Assembly (NCBI RefSeq): GCF_024199985.1
Contig: NZ_JANARS010000001.1
Span: 1-64,000 of the forward strand
Source of the DNA: Nocardioides pinisoli
GTDB lineage: Bacteria > Actinomycetota > Actinomycetes > Propionibacteriales > Nocardioidaceae
Length of the DNA: 64,000 nucleotides
Direction of reading: 5' to 3'
Translations under genes and position numbers: made by a program
The notes under the pieces: generated by a model
Told to the model about the DNA's origin: nothing
The model's input: the letters and a program-made list of their open reading frames with translations, nothing else
Databases searched by the model: none
Shown here: positions 36,386 through 45,681 of the stretch, in pieces
Position numbering within the stretch: the stretch's first letter is position 1
Layout: each line of letters begins with the position of its first letter

Positions 36386-37027
36386 ATGAGTGAGCAGCAG
36401 CCCGAGCCCACCAGTGGTCCCACCGACGGCGAGGACCAGGTCGTGGTCGTCGGCCCCGACGGCCAGTCCATCGGCACCATCCCCGCGAGCGCGCTCCCGG
36501 CGATGACGCAGGTCGCGAGCGACGGTGACGACGAGGACGGCGACGGCGAGCGCCACATCACCGAGCTGGTCGAGCAGCCGGCCAAGGTGATGCGCATCGG
36601 CAGCATGATCCGTCAGCTCCTCGAGGAGGTGAAGGCCGCGCCCCTCGACGAGGCCAGCCGCAACCGGCTCAAGGACATCCACGCCGCCTCCATCAAGGAG
36701 CTCGAGACCGGTCTCGCGCCCGAGCTGGTCGAGGAGCTCGAGCGGCTCTCGCTCCCGTTCACCGAGGACGGCACCCCATCGGAGGGCGAGCTGCGGATCG
36801 CCCAGGCCCAGCTCGTCGGCTGGCTCGAGGGTCTCTTCCACGGGATCCAGACCGCGATCTACGCCCAGCAGATGGCCTCGCGCGCCCAGCTCGAGCAGAT
36901 GCGTCGGGCGCTCCCGGCGGGCCACGCCGGCCACGCACCGCAGCAGCAGCCCACCGGCATGCCCACCATGCCGGCCGGCGGCGGGGACGACGACTCCGCG
37001 GGCAGCCGCGGCGGCATGTACCTCTGA
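36386..37027 (+). CDS. bpa: Bacterial proteasome activator
   Basis: A 213-residue homologue of mycobacterial Bpa (Rv3780), a ring-forming ATP-independent activator that docks on the 20S proteasome and feeds it unfolded proteins such as HspR. The disordered acidic N-terminus, the four-helix core (QPAKVMRIGSMIRQLLEEV through FHGIQTAIYAQQ) and the C-terminal docking tail G-M-Y-L (G-Q-Y-L in Mycobacterium) are all visible. The proteasome genes are not in this window. ATG at 36386. Confidence 0.92.
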   Translation: MSEQQPEPTSGPTDGEDQVVVVGPDGQSIGTIPASALPAMTQVASDGDDEDGDGERHITELVEQPAKVMRIGSMIRQLLEEVKAAPLDEASRNRLKDIHAASIKELETGLAPELVEELERLSLPFTEDGTPSEGELRIAQAQLVGWLEGLFHGIQTAIYAQQMASRAQLEQMRRALPAGHAGHAPQQQPTGMPTMPAGGGDDDSAGSRGGMYL

Positions 37028-37031
37028 GGCC

Positions 37032-37589
37032 TCAGTTCGAGGCCGACCGGCGGGCGAGGCGTCGTACGACGACCATGCCGAGCGCGCCGACCACCCCGAC
37101 CGCCACGGCGGACCAGAGCAGGCCCTGACCGCTCGTCGTGTCGAGGGCGACCATCGACCGGCCCGGCAGCGGGTCGCGGGGCTCCCCCAGTGCCTGGAGC
37201 GTGGCGTCGTAGGTCGCGGCGCTGGCGGGGACCGATCCGCTGCACAGGTTGGACGCGAGCCTGCCGTCGTCGTCGAGGTATCCCAGCACGACCATCCGCA
37301 CCCCAGCCGACCACCGCACCCCGCAGGACGCCTCACCCGCGTCGGGGGTGACCACGTCCTGGTTGCGGCGCACGACACCCGCGCGGACGTCCTCGACCTC
37401 GAAGTGGTGGGCGACGACCGAGCCGTCGCTGCGCTGGCTCGTGAGCACCCCCACGAAGGCGATCTGGGCGCGACCAGCGAGCTCGGCGGGGTCGTCGCTC
37501 ACGCAGCTGCACGCCGCCGCCGGGGCGGCCGAGCCCAGCACCAGTGCACCCGCGAGCAGCGCCAGGACGGCGAGCAGGCGGGAGAGCAC
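37032..37589 (-). CDS. TIMP/NTR-like surface protein, paralogue B
   Basis: A 185-residue exported protein. The signal peptide ends AAA and is followed by C-S-C, the Cys-X-Cys start typical of the netrin/TIMP-like OB fold. AQIAFVGVLTS, an internal ASCG and a late LCSG cysteine support the same fold. A C-terminal helix (about residues 155-178) and basic tail anchor it to the membrane. It begins with GTG one base after the stop of paralogue A. Function in bacteria unknown. Confidence 0.78.
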   Translation of the reverse strand: MLSRLLAVLALLAGALVLGSAAPAAACSCVSDDPAELAGRAQIAFVGVLTSQRSDGSVVAHHFEVEDVRAGVVRRNQDVVTPDAGEASCGVRWSAGVRMVVLGYLDDDGRLASNLCSGSVPASAATYDATLQALGEPRDPLPGRSMVALDTTSGQGLLWSAVAVGVVGALGMVVVRRLARRSASN

Positions 37590-37590
37590 G

Positions 37591-38163
37591 TCAGCGCGCG
37601 AGGCGTCGTACGACGACGAGGCCGAGGAGGCCGATGATCGCGGCGGCCGCTCCGGGGGCCGCCGCGCGAGCGAAGCCGGCGGGCGGCGAGTCCTCGACCA
37701 GCGTGCGCTGGGCGGTCGGCGGCGGGGGCGGCTCGACCGAGGTGCCCGCACCGAGGAGGGCCTCGATCTTCGCGACCTTGGTCGGGTTGGCCTCGCTGGT
37801 GCCTCCGCAGCTGTCGGCCTCGAAGGGGGCCTCGGTGCCGGTGGCGAGGAAGACGTAGGACGTGCCGACGGCGAGCTCGCCGAGGCCACAGGCGTTCTTG
37901 CCACCGGCCGAGAAGACCTGGGTGGAGCGCTCCGGCGTGCCCTGGTAGGCCCGCGAGGCGGTGACGTCGTAGGTGTGGTCGCTGCCGGCGACCTCCACGT
38001 TGTCGACGGTGCCGATGAAGACGGCGTCGGCGCGCTGGACCTGCTGCTCGAGCTGCTGGCCCCCCTGGCAGGTGCAGTCGGCCGCGGCCGGGGCCTGGAC
38101 CGTCACCACGAGGCCGAGGCACGCCAGGAGCAGTGCAGCAGCGAGTCGGACGGCACGAATCAT
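37591..38163 (-). CDS. TIMP/NTR-like surface protein, paralogue A
   Basis: A 190-residue paralogue of the downstream gene. It has a signal peptide ending AAAD, then C-T-C, ADAVFIGTVDNVE, a central NACGLGELAVGTSYVFLA and a late DSCGGT. These spacings match the bacterial TIMP-like family. A proline-rich linker precedes a single C-terminal transmembrane helix and an RRLAR tail, the same ending as paralogue B. The pair probably arose by tandem duplication. Confidence 0.8.
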   Translation of the reverse strand: MIRAVRLAAALLLACLGLVVTVQAPAAADCTCQGGQQLEQQVQRADAVFIGTVDNVEVAGSDHTYDVTASRAYQGTPERSTQVFSAGGKNACGLGELAVGTSYVFLATGTEAPFEADSCGGTSEANPTKVAKIEALLGAGTSVEPPPPPTAQRTLVEDSPPAGFARAAAPGAAAAIIGLLGLVVVRRLAR

Positions 38164-38173
38164 GGCGGGAAGC

Positions 38174-38992
38174 CTAGCGAGGGAGACCGGAGGAGAGACC
38201 GAAGAGGTCGGCCAGCACCGTGGCCACCCCGTCGTCGTCGTGGTGGGGCGCGAGGCGGTGGGCGAGGTCGCGCACCGTCGGGTGGGCGTTGGCCATCGCG
38301 TAGGAGGTTCCGGCCCACTCCAGCATCGGCAGGTCGTTGGGCATGTCGCCGAAGGCGACGACGTCGTCGGGGCCGAGACCCATCTCCGCCGCGACGGTGG
38401 CCAGCGTCGACGCCTTGGTGACCCCCGCTGCGCTGATCTCCACGAGGGTGCCGACGGACGACCACGTGGTGACGACCTGCTCGCCGAGGGCCTCGGCCAC
38501 GAGCTCCCAGTAGGGCTCGGGCTCGTGGTCCTCGTGCCGGGCGAGCAGCTTGACCACGTCACCGTCGACGAGCTCCTCGAGGGGAGCCGTCGGCACGTCG
38601 GGCGCCAGGTTGACCGACAGCCGCGGCATGAAGCCTGGCTCCTTCGCGAAGCCGGTGGTCTTCTCGAGTGCGAAGACGGTGCCCGGCAGGTCGGCGCGCA
38701 GCCGCTCGGCGACCTCGACCAGCACCTCGGCCGGGATGGTCCGAGCGGTGCGCACCTCCCGGCGCGCGACGTCGTAGACGATCCCGCCGTTGCTGCAGAT
38801 CGCCAGCCCGTGACCGCCGACCGCCTCCCACAGCTCCTCCATCCAGCGGATGGGCCGACCTGTGGTGAAGACGACGGGTACGCCGACGGCGTCGAGCTCG
38901 TCGAGCACCGCGCGGGTGCGTGCCGAGACCCGTCCTTCCGAGTCGAGCAGGGTGCCGTCGAGGTCGGTGGCGACGAGGCGCGGTGTGCCCAT
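38174..38992 (-). CDS. Cof-type HAD-IIB phosphatase
   Basis: A 272-residue HAD hydrolase with ATDLDGTLLD at the N-terminus, FTTGRP motif II, a C2 cap, and GDMPNDLPML as the last motif. The YbiV/Cof branch dephosphorylates sugar phosphates and flavin precursors; the exact substrate is not readable. The ATG overlaps the DUF1905 stop by one base (TGATG). It is the last gene of the serS operon. Confidence 0.9.
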   Translation of the reverse strand: MGTPRLVATDLDGTLLDSEGRVSARTRAVLDELDAVGVPVVFTTGRPIRWMEELWEAVGGHGLAICSNGGIVYDVARREVRTARTIPAEVLVEVAERLRADLPGTVFALEKTTGFAKEPGFMPRLSVNLAPDVPTAPLEELVDGDVVKLLARHEDHEPEPYWELVAEALGEQVVTTWSSVGTLVEISAAGVTKASTLATVAAEMGLGPDDVVAFGDMPNDLPMLEWAGTSYAMANAHPTVRDLAHRLAPHHDDDGVATVLADLFGLSSGLPR

Positions 38993-39309
38993 CAGGCCTC
39001 CCGCACGACGAGGGTCACGGTCAGCTCGTCGCCCTCACCGACGCCGGCCACTGCCCGGACGGCCTTCTTGACCGGCAGCACGAAGCTGCCCGACTGCTTG
39101 TCGGGGAACACGCTGGTGTCCCAGGTGGTGCCACCCGCCGCCGCGTGGACCCGGACCGAGCCGAAGCCCCGCGGCTCGCCCGCCCGCTCACGCACCTCGT
39201 CTGCGAGGTCGGGCGGCAGGGTCACGAAGCACCACGCGCCGGTGTCGGCGGACTCCTCGCGCGCGGTCCACCGCCAGAGGACGGCGGTGAAGGTGACGCC
39301 CTCGTCCAC
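38992..39309 (-). CDS. DUF1905 domain protein
   Basis: A 105-residue beta-rich protein of the DUF1905 family, function unknown. Typical segments are ADTGAWCFVTLPPDLADEV and SGSFVLPVKKAVRAVAGV. The GTG at 39309 lies two bases after the upstream HAD stop and its own stop overlaps the next start, placing it between two related HAD phosphatases in a four-gene operon. Confidence 0.8.
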   Translation of the reverse strand: MDEGVTFTAVLWRWTAREESADTGAWCFVTLPPDLADEVRERAGEPRGFGSVRVHAAAGGTTWDTSVFPDKQSGSFVLPVKKAVRAVAGVGEGDELTVTLVVREA

Positions 39310-39311
39310 GC

Positions 39312-40211
39312 TCAGGAGTCCTGGGGGAACCAACGCGACATCTCGACTGCGGCGCCCTCGTCGTGCACCGTCGCGGTCACGTCGTCGGCCGCTTCCTTGA
39401 CCTCGTCGACGGCCTGGCCCATCGCCACGCCGCGCCCGGCCCAGCGCAGCATCTCGATGTCGTTGCGCCCATCGCCGATGGCCAGCACGTCGGCCGCGCG
39501 GAGCCCGATCTTGTCGACCACGTGCTGCAGGCCCGACGCCTTGGACACCCCGACCGGGGAGAGGTCGAGCCACGCCGTCCAGCCCACGACGTAGTCGGTG
39601 CCGTGCAGGCCCAGCTTGGCGGCGAGCTCGAGGAAGTCGTCAGCCGTCGCCTGCGGGTCACGGATGATCACACGACTGACCGGGTCGCCCACGATGTCGT
39701 CGACGTGCGTGATGATCTGCTCACCGGACAGCTCGCCGTCGGGGAACACGCGGTTGACCCGGTAGCCGCCGACCTCGCGCTCCTCGACCGCTACGAGCGC
39801 GTGGGGGTGGTGCTCCAGCACGGCGGCGACCGCGGGCGCGGCGTCGAAGGTCTCCTCGTGGACGACCTCCATCGGCGGGTAGCGGAAGACCACGGCGCCG
39901 TTGGACGCCACGACCCAGAGCTGGTCGGCCTCCTCGCGCGGGATGTCGAGCAGGTCCGCGATGCTGGTCATTCCGTGGGGCGAGCGACCGCTGGCCAGCA
40001 CGACGTGGGCACCGGCGTCGAGCGCGCGGTGCACGGCGTCGTAGACCTCGGGCGTGATCGTCTCGTAGTCCTCGGTCTGGCCGTCGACCCACTTGAGCAG
40101 GGTGCCGTCGATGTCCAGTGCGACGACGCGGGGAGTCCAGTCGTCGTTGCTTGCGCTCGAACGGTCCTCAGGAGCCTGAGTGGCTCGCTGCGCTCGCGAC
40201 TCAGTCTCCAA
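39312..40211 (-). CDS. Cof-type HAD-IIB phosphatase, second copy
   Basis: A 299-residue HAD hydrolase with [19 protein letters not shown] and [11 protein letters not shown] motifs. It is related to the copy at 38174 but shares only the family core, so it is an old paralogue. The only in-frame start after the upstream stop is a TTG at 40211, overlapping the serS 3' end by 11 bases. The first ~25 residues are low-complexity. Confidence 0.86.
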   Translation of the reverse strand: METESRAQRATQAPEDRSSASNDDWTPRVVALDIDGTLLKWVDGQTEDYETITPEVYDAVHRALDAGAHVVLASGRSPHGMTSIADLLDIPREEADQLWVVASNGAVVFRYPPMEVVHEETFDAAPAVAAVLEHHPHALVAVEEREVGGYRVNRVFPDGELSGEQIITHVDDIVGDPVSRVIIRDPQATADDFLELAAKLGLHGTDYVVGWTAWLDLSPVGVSKASGLQHVVDKIGLRAADVLAIGDGRNDIEMLRWAGRGVAMGQAVDEVKEAADDVTATVHDEGAAVEMSRWFPQDS

Positions 40212-41472
40212 GGGGCTTCATCACTTCCAGGCCGCCGAGGTAGGGACGGAGCGCCTGCGGCACGGTGACCGATCCGTCCTCGTTCTGGTGGGTCTCGAGG
40301 ATCGCCACGATCGCGCGCGGGATCGCCGTCAGCGTGCCGTTGAGGGTCGCGACCGGCACCGTCTGACCCTTGTCGTCGCGGGTGCGGATGTCGAGGCGCC
40401 GCGCCTGGAAGTCGGTGCAGTTGGACGTCGAGGTGAGCTCGCGGAACTTGCCCTGCGTCGGGATCCACGCCTCGCAGTCGAACTTGCGCTGCGCGCTGAG
40501 CCCGAGGTCGCCTGCCGCGGTGTCGATGACCCGGTAGGCGAGCTCGAGCCCGTCGAGGAACTCCTTCTCCCAGGCCAGCAGCCGCTGGTGCTCGGCGTAG
40601 GACTCCTCGACGGTCGTGTGGACGAACATCTCCACCTTGTCGAACCAGTGGACGCGGATGATGCCCTTGGTGTCCTTGCCGTGGCTGCCGGCCTCCTTGC
40701 GGAAGCACGGGCTGAAGGCGGCGTAGCGACGCGGCAGCGAGGCGGGGTCGAGGATCTCGTCGGAGTGGTAGGCCGCCATCGCGACCTCGCTCGTGCCGAC
40801 GAGGTAGAGGTCCTCGCCCTCGATGCGGTAGACGTCGTCGGCGGCCTGCCCGAGGAAGCCGGTGCCCTCCATCGCGCGGGGCTTGACCAGCGACGGGGCG
40901 ATCACCTGGGTGAAGCCGGCGTTGCGCGCCTGGTCCATGGCCATGTTGACCAGCGCGAGCTCGAGCTGCGCGCCGATGCCGGTGAGGAAGTAGAAGCGCG
41001 AGCCGCTGACCTTGGCGCCGCGCTCGAGGTCGATCGCGCCGAGGAGCCGGCCGAGCTCGATGTGGTCGCGCGGCTCGAAGTCGAACTCCCGCGGGGTGCC
41101 GATGTGCTCGAGCACGACGAAGTCGTCCTCGCCGCCGGCAGGCGCCTCGTCGGCGGCCGGGTTGGGGATCGCCTTGATGGCCTCGTCCCACTCGGCCTCG
41201 GCGGCGTTGCGGGCGGCCTCGGCCTCCTTCACGCTCGCGGCGAGCTCCTTGACCTGCGCGAGCAGGGTCTGCTTCTCCTCGCCCTGCGCCTTGGCGACGA
41301 GGGCGCCGCTGGCCTTCTGCTCCGACCGCTTGGCCTCGAAGTCGGCGATCGCCCGGCGGCGCGCGGAGTCCGCCGCCAGCGCCCGGTCCACGACGTCGTC
41401 GGACAGGCCGCGCTTGGCCTGGGCGGCGCGCACGCGGTCGGGGTCGTCACGGAGCAGGCGGGGATCGATCAT
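40201..41472 (-). CDS. serS: Serine--tRNA ligase
   Basis: Class II synthetase that charges tRNA-Ser and tRNA-Sec with serine. The 423-residue protein has the N-terminal coiled-coil arm (residues 25-100, binding the long variable arm of tRNA-Ser), then the motif 2 region [14 protein letters not shown] and the motif 3 region [16 protein letters not shown]. The ATG at 41472 begins [12 protein letters not shown], the standard start. A leader similar to that before the WS/DGAT gene precedes it. It heads the operon with HAD, DUF1905 and HAD genes. Confidence 0.96.
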   Translation of the reverse strand: MIDPRLLRDDPDRVRAAQAKRGLSDDVVDRALAADSARRRAIADFEAKRSEQKASGALVAKAQGEEKQTLLAQVKELAASVKEAEAARNAAEAEWDEAIKAIPNPAADEAPAGGEDDFVVLEHIGTPREFDFEPRDHIELGRLLGAIDLERGAKVSGSRFYFLTGIGAQLELALVNMAMDQARNAGFTQVIAPSLVKPRAMEGTGFLGQAADDVYRIEGEDLYLVGTSEVAMAAYHSDEILDPASLPRRYAAFSPCFRKEAGSHGKDTKGIIRVHWFDKVEMFVHTTVEESYAEHQRLLAWEKEFLDGLELAYRVIDTAAGDLGLSAQRKFDCEAWIPTQGKFRELTSTSNCTDFQARRLDIRTRDDKGQTVPVATLNGTLTAIPRAIVAILETHQNEDGSVTVPQALRPYLGGLEVMKPLGD

Positions 41473-41527
41473 CTCGGGGTCCCTGCGGCGAGGGGAGCGC
41501 AGCGAGGCTCGTCGTGGGGTGAGGTCA
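41473..41527 (-). other. Leader before serS, shared with the WS/DGAT gene
   Basis: On the minus strand it reads TCACCCCACGA, a CTCGCTGCGCTC block and GGGACCCCGA just before the ATG. This block order matches 8138-8204. There is no standard purine-rich ribosome site. Confidence 0.4.
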
Positions 41528-41587
41528 CAGAGGAAGGCTATCCGTCCGGGCGTGGGGAGGCAGTTCCGGTGTGGGCATACTTCGCGG

Positions 41588-43162
41588 GTGACTCCGGCCT
41601 CCCGCAACCGTGCCCTGGGCGGTGCAGCCCTCGCGGCAGCCCTGTTCGCGGTCCTCGGCTTCTTTGTGACCCGTGACCGGGCCCCGCTCGACGCGTTCGA
41701 CACCGAGGGGCGGCGGCTGGAGGACTGGGCCGACGACCAGGCACTGCTCGTCGACGTGCTGCGGTTCGTCGAGGTGGCGTTCGGCACGATCGGCATGACC
41801 GTCCTCACCGTCCTGCTGGCGCTGGTCCTCCTCCTGCGCCGCCACCGCTGGGCGGCGCTGCTGGTCGTCGTCGTGATGTCGGTGACGTCGCTCGCGACGA
41901 CCGTCCTCAAGCGCTGGCTCGGTCGCGACCGCCCGGACTGGCAGGACGCCCTCGGCGAGCACGTCAACTTCAGCTTCCCCTCGGGCCACGCGTCGTCGGT
42001 GGCCGCCTTCGCGGCACTCCTCGTGATGCTGCTGGTGCTGTTCGTCCGTCGTACGAGCCTGCGCCGCCTCGGCATCGTCGCGGTGGTCGCCTGGTGGTTG
42101 CTGGTCTGCCTGGACCGGGTGCTGCTGGGGCGGCACTTCCCCACCGACGTGATCGGCGGCTCCTTGCTGGCCCTCACGGTCTTCTTCCTCGCGCTGGCGT
42201 TCATCGACCCGCGCCCCCGCTCGATCGCGGGGAAGGCGGAGCCGCTCCCGGAGGTCTACGCCTCGGAGAAGCGGCTCGCCGTCATCCTCAATCCGATCAA
42301 GGTCGAGGACGTCGGGCAGTTCCGCTCGCTCGTCGCGTCGATGGCCGCGGAGTCGGGCTGGTCCGAGCCGACCTGGCAGTACACCACCATCGAGGACCCG
42401 GGCACCGGCATGGCCGAGCGCGCCGCCGTGTCCGGCGCCGACCTCGTCATCGTCTGCGGGGGCGACGGCACCGTGCGCGAGGTGTGCGCCGAGCTCGCCG
42501 GCACCGGCATCCCGGTCGGGATCATCCCGGCGGGCACGGGCAACCTCCTCGCCCGCAACCTCGGCATCCCCCTCTACATCCGCTCGGCCGTCGACATCGC
42601 CCTCAACGGCCAGGACCGGGCCATCGACATGGTCGAGGTCGGCGGCGACGCCATGGAGGACACCCACTTCATGGTGATGGCCGGCATGGGCTTCGACGCC
42701 GCGATCATGGAGGGCGTCAACGAGGACATCAAGAAGCGGATCGGCTGGGTCGCCTACGTCATCTCGGGCCTCAAGTCGCTGATGTTCCCGGCGGTCAGGG
42801 TCGAGATCCAGATCGACGACGACGAGCCCACCGTCCACCGCGCCCGCACGGTCCTCGTCGGCAACGTCGGCTTCCTGCAGGCCGGCATGCCGCTCCTGCC
42901 CGACGCCACCATCGACGACGGCGTGCTGGACGTGGTGATCCTGCACCCCCGCAAGTTCCTGTCCTGGATCCCCCTCGCCGTGCGGGTGCTCGCGAAGAGC
43001 CAGACCGTCGACGAGCTCATCGACCGCCGCACCGGCTCCCGCGTCCGGATCAAGGCCGCCACCGACACCCCGCGCCAGCTCGACGGCGACTCAATCGGCG
43101 TGGGTCGCGAGCTCCGGATGGAGTGCATCCACGGGCGCCTGCTGGTGCGCGTCCCGCGCTGA
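41588..43162 (+). CDS. PAP2 phosphatase / diacylglycerol kinase fusion
   Basis: A 524-residue protein with two enzymes in one chain. Residues 1-215 form a five- or six-helix PAP2 phosphatase with [19 protein letters not shown] and GRHFPTD, the three catalytic motifs. Residues 230-524 are a DagK/LCB5-like lipid kinase with [11 protein letters not shown] and [12 protein letters not shown]. Together they could interconvert lipid phosphate and lipid, as phosphatidate and diacylglycerol. GTG at 41588. Confidence 0.9.
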   Translation: MTPASRNRALGGAALAAALFAVLGFFVTRDRAPLDAFDTEGRRLEDWADDQALLVDVLRFVEVAFGTIGMTVLTVLLALVLLLRRHRWAALLVVVVMSVTSLATTVLKRWLGRDRPDWQDALGEHVNFSFPSGHASSVAAFAALLVMLLVLFVRRTSLRRLGIVAVVAWWLLVCLDRVLLGRHFPTDVIGGSLLALTVFFLALAFIDPRPRSIAGKAEPLPEVYASEKRLAVILNPIKVEDVGQFRSLVASMAAESGWSEPTWQYTTIEDPGTGMAERAAVSGADLVIVCGGDGTVREVCAELAGTGIPVGIIPAGTGNLLARNLGIPLYIRSAVDIALNGQDRAIDMVEVGGDAMEDTHFMVMAGMGFDAAIMEGVNEDIKKRIGWVAYVISGLKSLMFPAVRVEIQIDDDEPTVHRARTVLVGNVGFLQAGMPLLPDATIDDGVLDVVILHPRKFLSWIPLAVRVLAKSQTVDELIDRRTGSRVRIKAATDTPRQLDGDSIGVGRELRMECIHGRLLVRVPR

Positions 43163-43198
43163 GGCGGTTTCCGACCCGCGCCGCGGCGGTCGCGCACC

Positions 43199-43270
43199 TG
43201 TAACGCCGGGTTATCCCCTCTACCCACCCCCGTGCATGGGGGTGGGTAGATCGCGTAACCCGGCGTTACA
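43199..43270. repeat. 72-base nested palindrome between convergent genes
   Basis: Outer arms TGTAACGCCGGGTTA (43199-43213) and its exact complement (43256-43270) flank inner arms TCTACCCACCCCC (43219-43231) and its exact complement (43238-43250), with 5-base unpaired spacers and a GTGCAT loop. It lies between the lipid kinase and lipoprotein stops, so a bidirectional terminator role is likely, but the two-level exact symmetry is unusual. Confidence 0.75.
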
Positions 43271-43275
43271 GCGCC

Positions 43276-43677
43276 TCAGGGGCAGGTGTTGGTGACGTAG
43301 CGGGCGAAGGACTTCTCCTCCTCGTTCTCCCAGTCACCGTCCTCCCAGTTGAAGTCCCCCGACTCGACGTCGTTCGCCTCCAAGTCCTCGAGACGGGCGA
43401 CGAGCTTCTCGAACCCCTGGCGCGCATCAGCCGACATGTTGTCCGGCGTTCCCACCCGCGCCAGCTCCGCACCCCAGTCGTGCACCAGCACGACGAGCTC
43501 GTCGTCGGAGGGGAGCCCGTCGGCGAGGAAGCGGTCCATGCCTTCGGACACCATCCAGCTCTTCGCCGCGCAGAAGTCCTCGATGGAGGCGTCCCGGGGG
43601 GCGTCGGCACCGGGACCCCCGCACCCGGCGAGCACCACCGAGCAGGCGACCACAAGCGCACTCCGCACCGAACCCAC
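43276..43677 (-). CDS. Hypothetical lipoprotein, paralogue 1
   Basis: A 133-residue acidic lipoprotein (lipobox LAGC, Cys about 19). After the lipid Cys it carries an FCAAKSW motif, LPSDDELVVLVHDWGAELARVGTP, an ARQGFEKLV helix, and ends in a VTNTCP cysteine. The same layout appears in the gene at 59232-59714, so they are paralogues. Function unknown. GTG at 43677 after a GGGGGG stretch. Confidence 0.78.
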   Translation of the reverse strand: MGSVRSALVVACSVVLAGCGGPGADAPRDASIEDFCAAKSWMVSEGMDRFLADGLPSDDELVVLVHDWGAELARVGTPDNMSADARQGFEKLVARLEDLEANDVESGDFNWEDGDWENEEEKSFARYVTNTCP

Positions 43678-43752
43678 GTCTGCCCCCCGGCTGTCTCGAC
43701 GGACGACAGGTTCTCACGTCCAGCGGGCGGCGTCAGGCGTTCCGGCGACGTC

Positions 43753-44145
43753 TCAGGGGCGGGCGTGCTCGATCGCCTCCTCCTCCTCGGGCGAGAGCTG
43801 CTGCTCGCACGACCAGGAGGAGATCGACTTGGCGTAGGTCCGCGCCTCGCTGCGGCCGTGGATCGAGGTGAGGACGACCCCGTGCCCGGCGTCGTCGAGG
43901 ACGGCGAGGCTCCAGCTCAGGTGGCCGCCGACGTCGCCGAAGGCGTCGTAGCGCACCACCGACAGGTGGCGCAGCGCGTCGACGCTCTCCGCCTTGAGCG
44001 CCGCGACCTCCTGCCGCAGGCCGTGGACGTCCTCGGGCAGCGCGTCGACGCCCTCGGCGCGGGTGCGAGTCGTCGTACGACGGAGGGCGAGCGCGGCGAG
44101 CGCGCAGGCGACGACGGCGAGGACGACGGCGATGGAGGCGAGCAC
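43753..44145 (-). CDS. DUF4446 family protein
   Basis: A 130-residue protein with one N-terminal helix (residues 1-21), a short coiled coil and a C-terminal domain ending in a charged EEEEAI tail. AFGDVGGHLSWSLAVLDDAGHGVVLTSIHGR is the family core. Function unknown. It is divergent from pheA, 69 bases away, a common actinobacterial arrangement. GTG at 44145. Confidence 0.82.
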   Translation of the reverse strand: MLASIAVVLAVVACALAALALRRTTTRTRAEGVDALPEDVHGLRQEVAALKAESVDALRHLSVVRYDAFGDVGGHLSWSLAVLDDAGHGVVLTSIHGRSEARTYAKSISSWSCEQQLSPEEEEAIEHARP

Positions 44146-44214
44146 GCGCCGAGCCTATGTTCGCGAGGCGGTCACGGCCGGTCGGACACGGCCGGAGGTG
44201 ACACACTCCCCGAC

Positions 44215-45051
44215 GTGACCCGACGCATCGCCTACCAGGGAGAGCCCGGCGCCAACTCCCACCTGGTGTGCCAGCAGGCCTACCCCGACTGGGAGCCGCT
44301 GGCGTGCGCGTCGTTCGAGGACGCCTTCGCCGCCGTCGAGACCGGCGAGGCCGACCTCGCCATGATCCCGATCGACAACTCGATCGCCGGCCGGGTGGCC
44401 GACATCCACCACTTCCTGCCGACCTCCGACCTGCACATCGTGGGCGAGCGGTTCCTGCGCATCCAGTTCTCGCTGATGGCGCTGCCGGAGGCGAGCATCG
44501 AGTCGCTGCGCACCGTGCACAGCCACGTCCACGCGCTCGGCCAGTGCCGGGGAGTGATCCGCGAGCTCGGCCTGACGCCCGTCGTGGCCGGCGACACCGC
44601 CGGCGCCGCCCGGGAGGTCGCGGAGTCGGGCGACCCGACCCAGGCCGCGATCGCGCCGCCGCTGGCCGCCGAGATCTACGGGCTGCAGGTCCTCCGCGAG
44701 GAGATCGAGGACGAGGACCACAACACCACCCGCTTCGTCGTCCTGTCCCGCGACTTCGAGCAGGCGCCGTCCGGTGACGGCCCGGTCGTGACGACGTTCA
44801 TCTTCAACGTGCGCAACCTCCCGGCCGCGCTCTACAAGGCGCTCGGCGGCTTCGCGACCAACGGCGTCAACATGACCAAGCTGGAGAGCTACATGGTCGG
44901 CGGCCACTTCACCGCCACCCAGTTCCTCGCCGAGGTCGACGGCCACCCCGACGACCCGGGGGTGCGCAACGCGCTCGAGGAGCTCGCCTTCTTCACCACC
45001 GAGGTCAAGGTCCTGGGCGTCTACCCCGCCGACGCCTTCCGGTCGGAGTGA
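44215..45051 (+). CDS. pheA: Prephenate dehydratase
   Basis: Converts prephenate to phenylpyruvate in phenylalanine synthesis. The 278-residue protein has the periplasmic-binding-like catalytic domain (YQGEPGANSH at the start, IPIDNSIAGRV, and the catalytic TTRF as HNTTRFVVLS near residue 178). A C-terminal ACT domain with GVNMTKLESY senses phenylalanine, so feedback inhibition is expected. No chorismate mutase domain is fused. GTG at 44215. Confidence 0.94.
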   Translation: MTRRIAYQGEPGANSHLVCQQAYPDWEPLACASFEDAFAAVETGEADLAMIPIDNSIAGRVADIHHFLPTSDLHIVGERFLRIQFSLMALPEASIESLRTVHSHVHALGQCRGVIRELGLTPVVAGDTAGAAREVAESGDPTQAAIAPPLAAEIYGLQVLREEIEDEDHNTTRFVVLSRDFEQAPSGDGPVVTTFIFNVRNLPAALYKALGGFATNGVNMTKLESYMVGGHFTATQFLAEVDGHPDDPGVRNALEELAFFTTEVKVLGVYPADAFRSE

Positions 45052-45067
45052 CTGGCACACTCCCCCG

Positions 45068-45673
45068 GTGATCGATCTCCTGGTCGTGGCCCTGACCTTC
45101 GGCGCCATCTTCGTCGTCGAGCTCCCCGACAAGACGTTCATCGCCACGCTGGTGATGTCGACGAAGATGCGTCCGCTCTTCGTCTGGATCGGCGTCGGCC
45201 TCGCCTTCCTCGTGCAGACGGGCGTCGCGGTCGGCATCGGCAAGGCCGCCTCCTTCCTGCCCGAGCAGCTGATCCACACCGCCGCCGCGCTGATGTTCGT
45301 GATCGGCGCGATCATCCTGTTCCGCGCCGCGCGCACCGCCGACGTCGACGAGGGCGCCCAGGAGGACGAGTACGCCGCCAAGGCCGACTCCAGTGCCCAC
45401 GGCCTCAAGGTGGTGGCCACCTCCTTCGTGGTCCTGTTCGCGGCCGAGTGGGGCGACCTGTCGCAGCTGCTGACCATCTCGCTCGTCGCCAAGTACGACG
45501 ACCCGGTGTCGGTCTTCCTCGGCGCCTGGGGCGCCCTGCTGGCGGTCTCCGGACTGGCGGTCATCGTCGGCCGGCTGCTGCTCCAGCGGGTGCGGCTGTC
45601 GGTGCTCCACTACGTGGGTGCGGGCGTCTGCGTGTTCATGGCAGCCTTGACCGTGTGGGAGATGACGCGCTGA
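45068..45673 (+). CDS. GDT1/TMEM165-family transporter
   Basis: A 201-residue membrane protein with six helices in two repeats. The two signature motifs are VELPDKTFIATL (variant of E-x-G-D-K-[TS], with Pro for Gly) and AEWGDLSQLLTI. Family members export Mn2+ or Ca2+. It lies 16 bases after pheA, so probably cotranscribed. Manganese is also the likely theme of the terC riboswitch at 54.4 kb. Confidence 0.9.
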   Translation: MIDLLVVALTFGAIFVVELPDKTFIATLVMSTKMRPLFVWIGVGLAFLVQTGVAVGIGKAASFLPEQLIHTAAALMFVIGAIILFRAARTADVDEGAQEDEYAAKADSSAHGLKVVATSFVVLFAAEWGDLSQLLTISLVAKYDDPVSVFLGAWGALLAVSGLAVIVGRLLLQRVRLSVLHYVGAGVCVFMAALTVWEMTR

Positions 45674-45681
45674 GCGACCCC

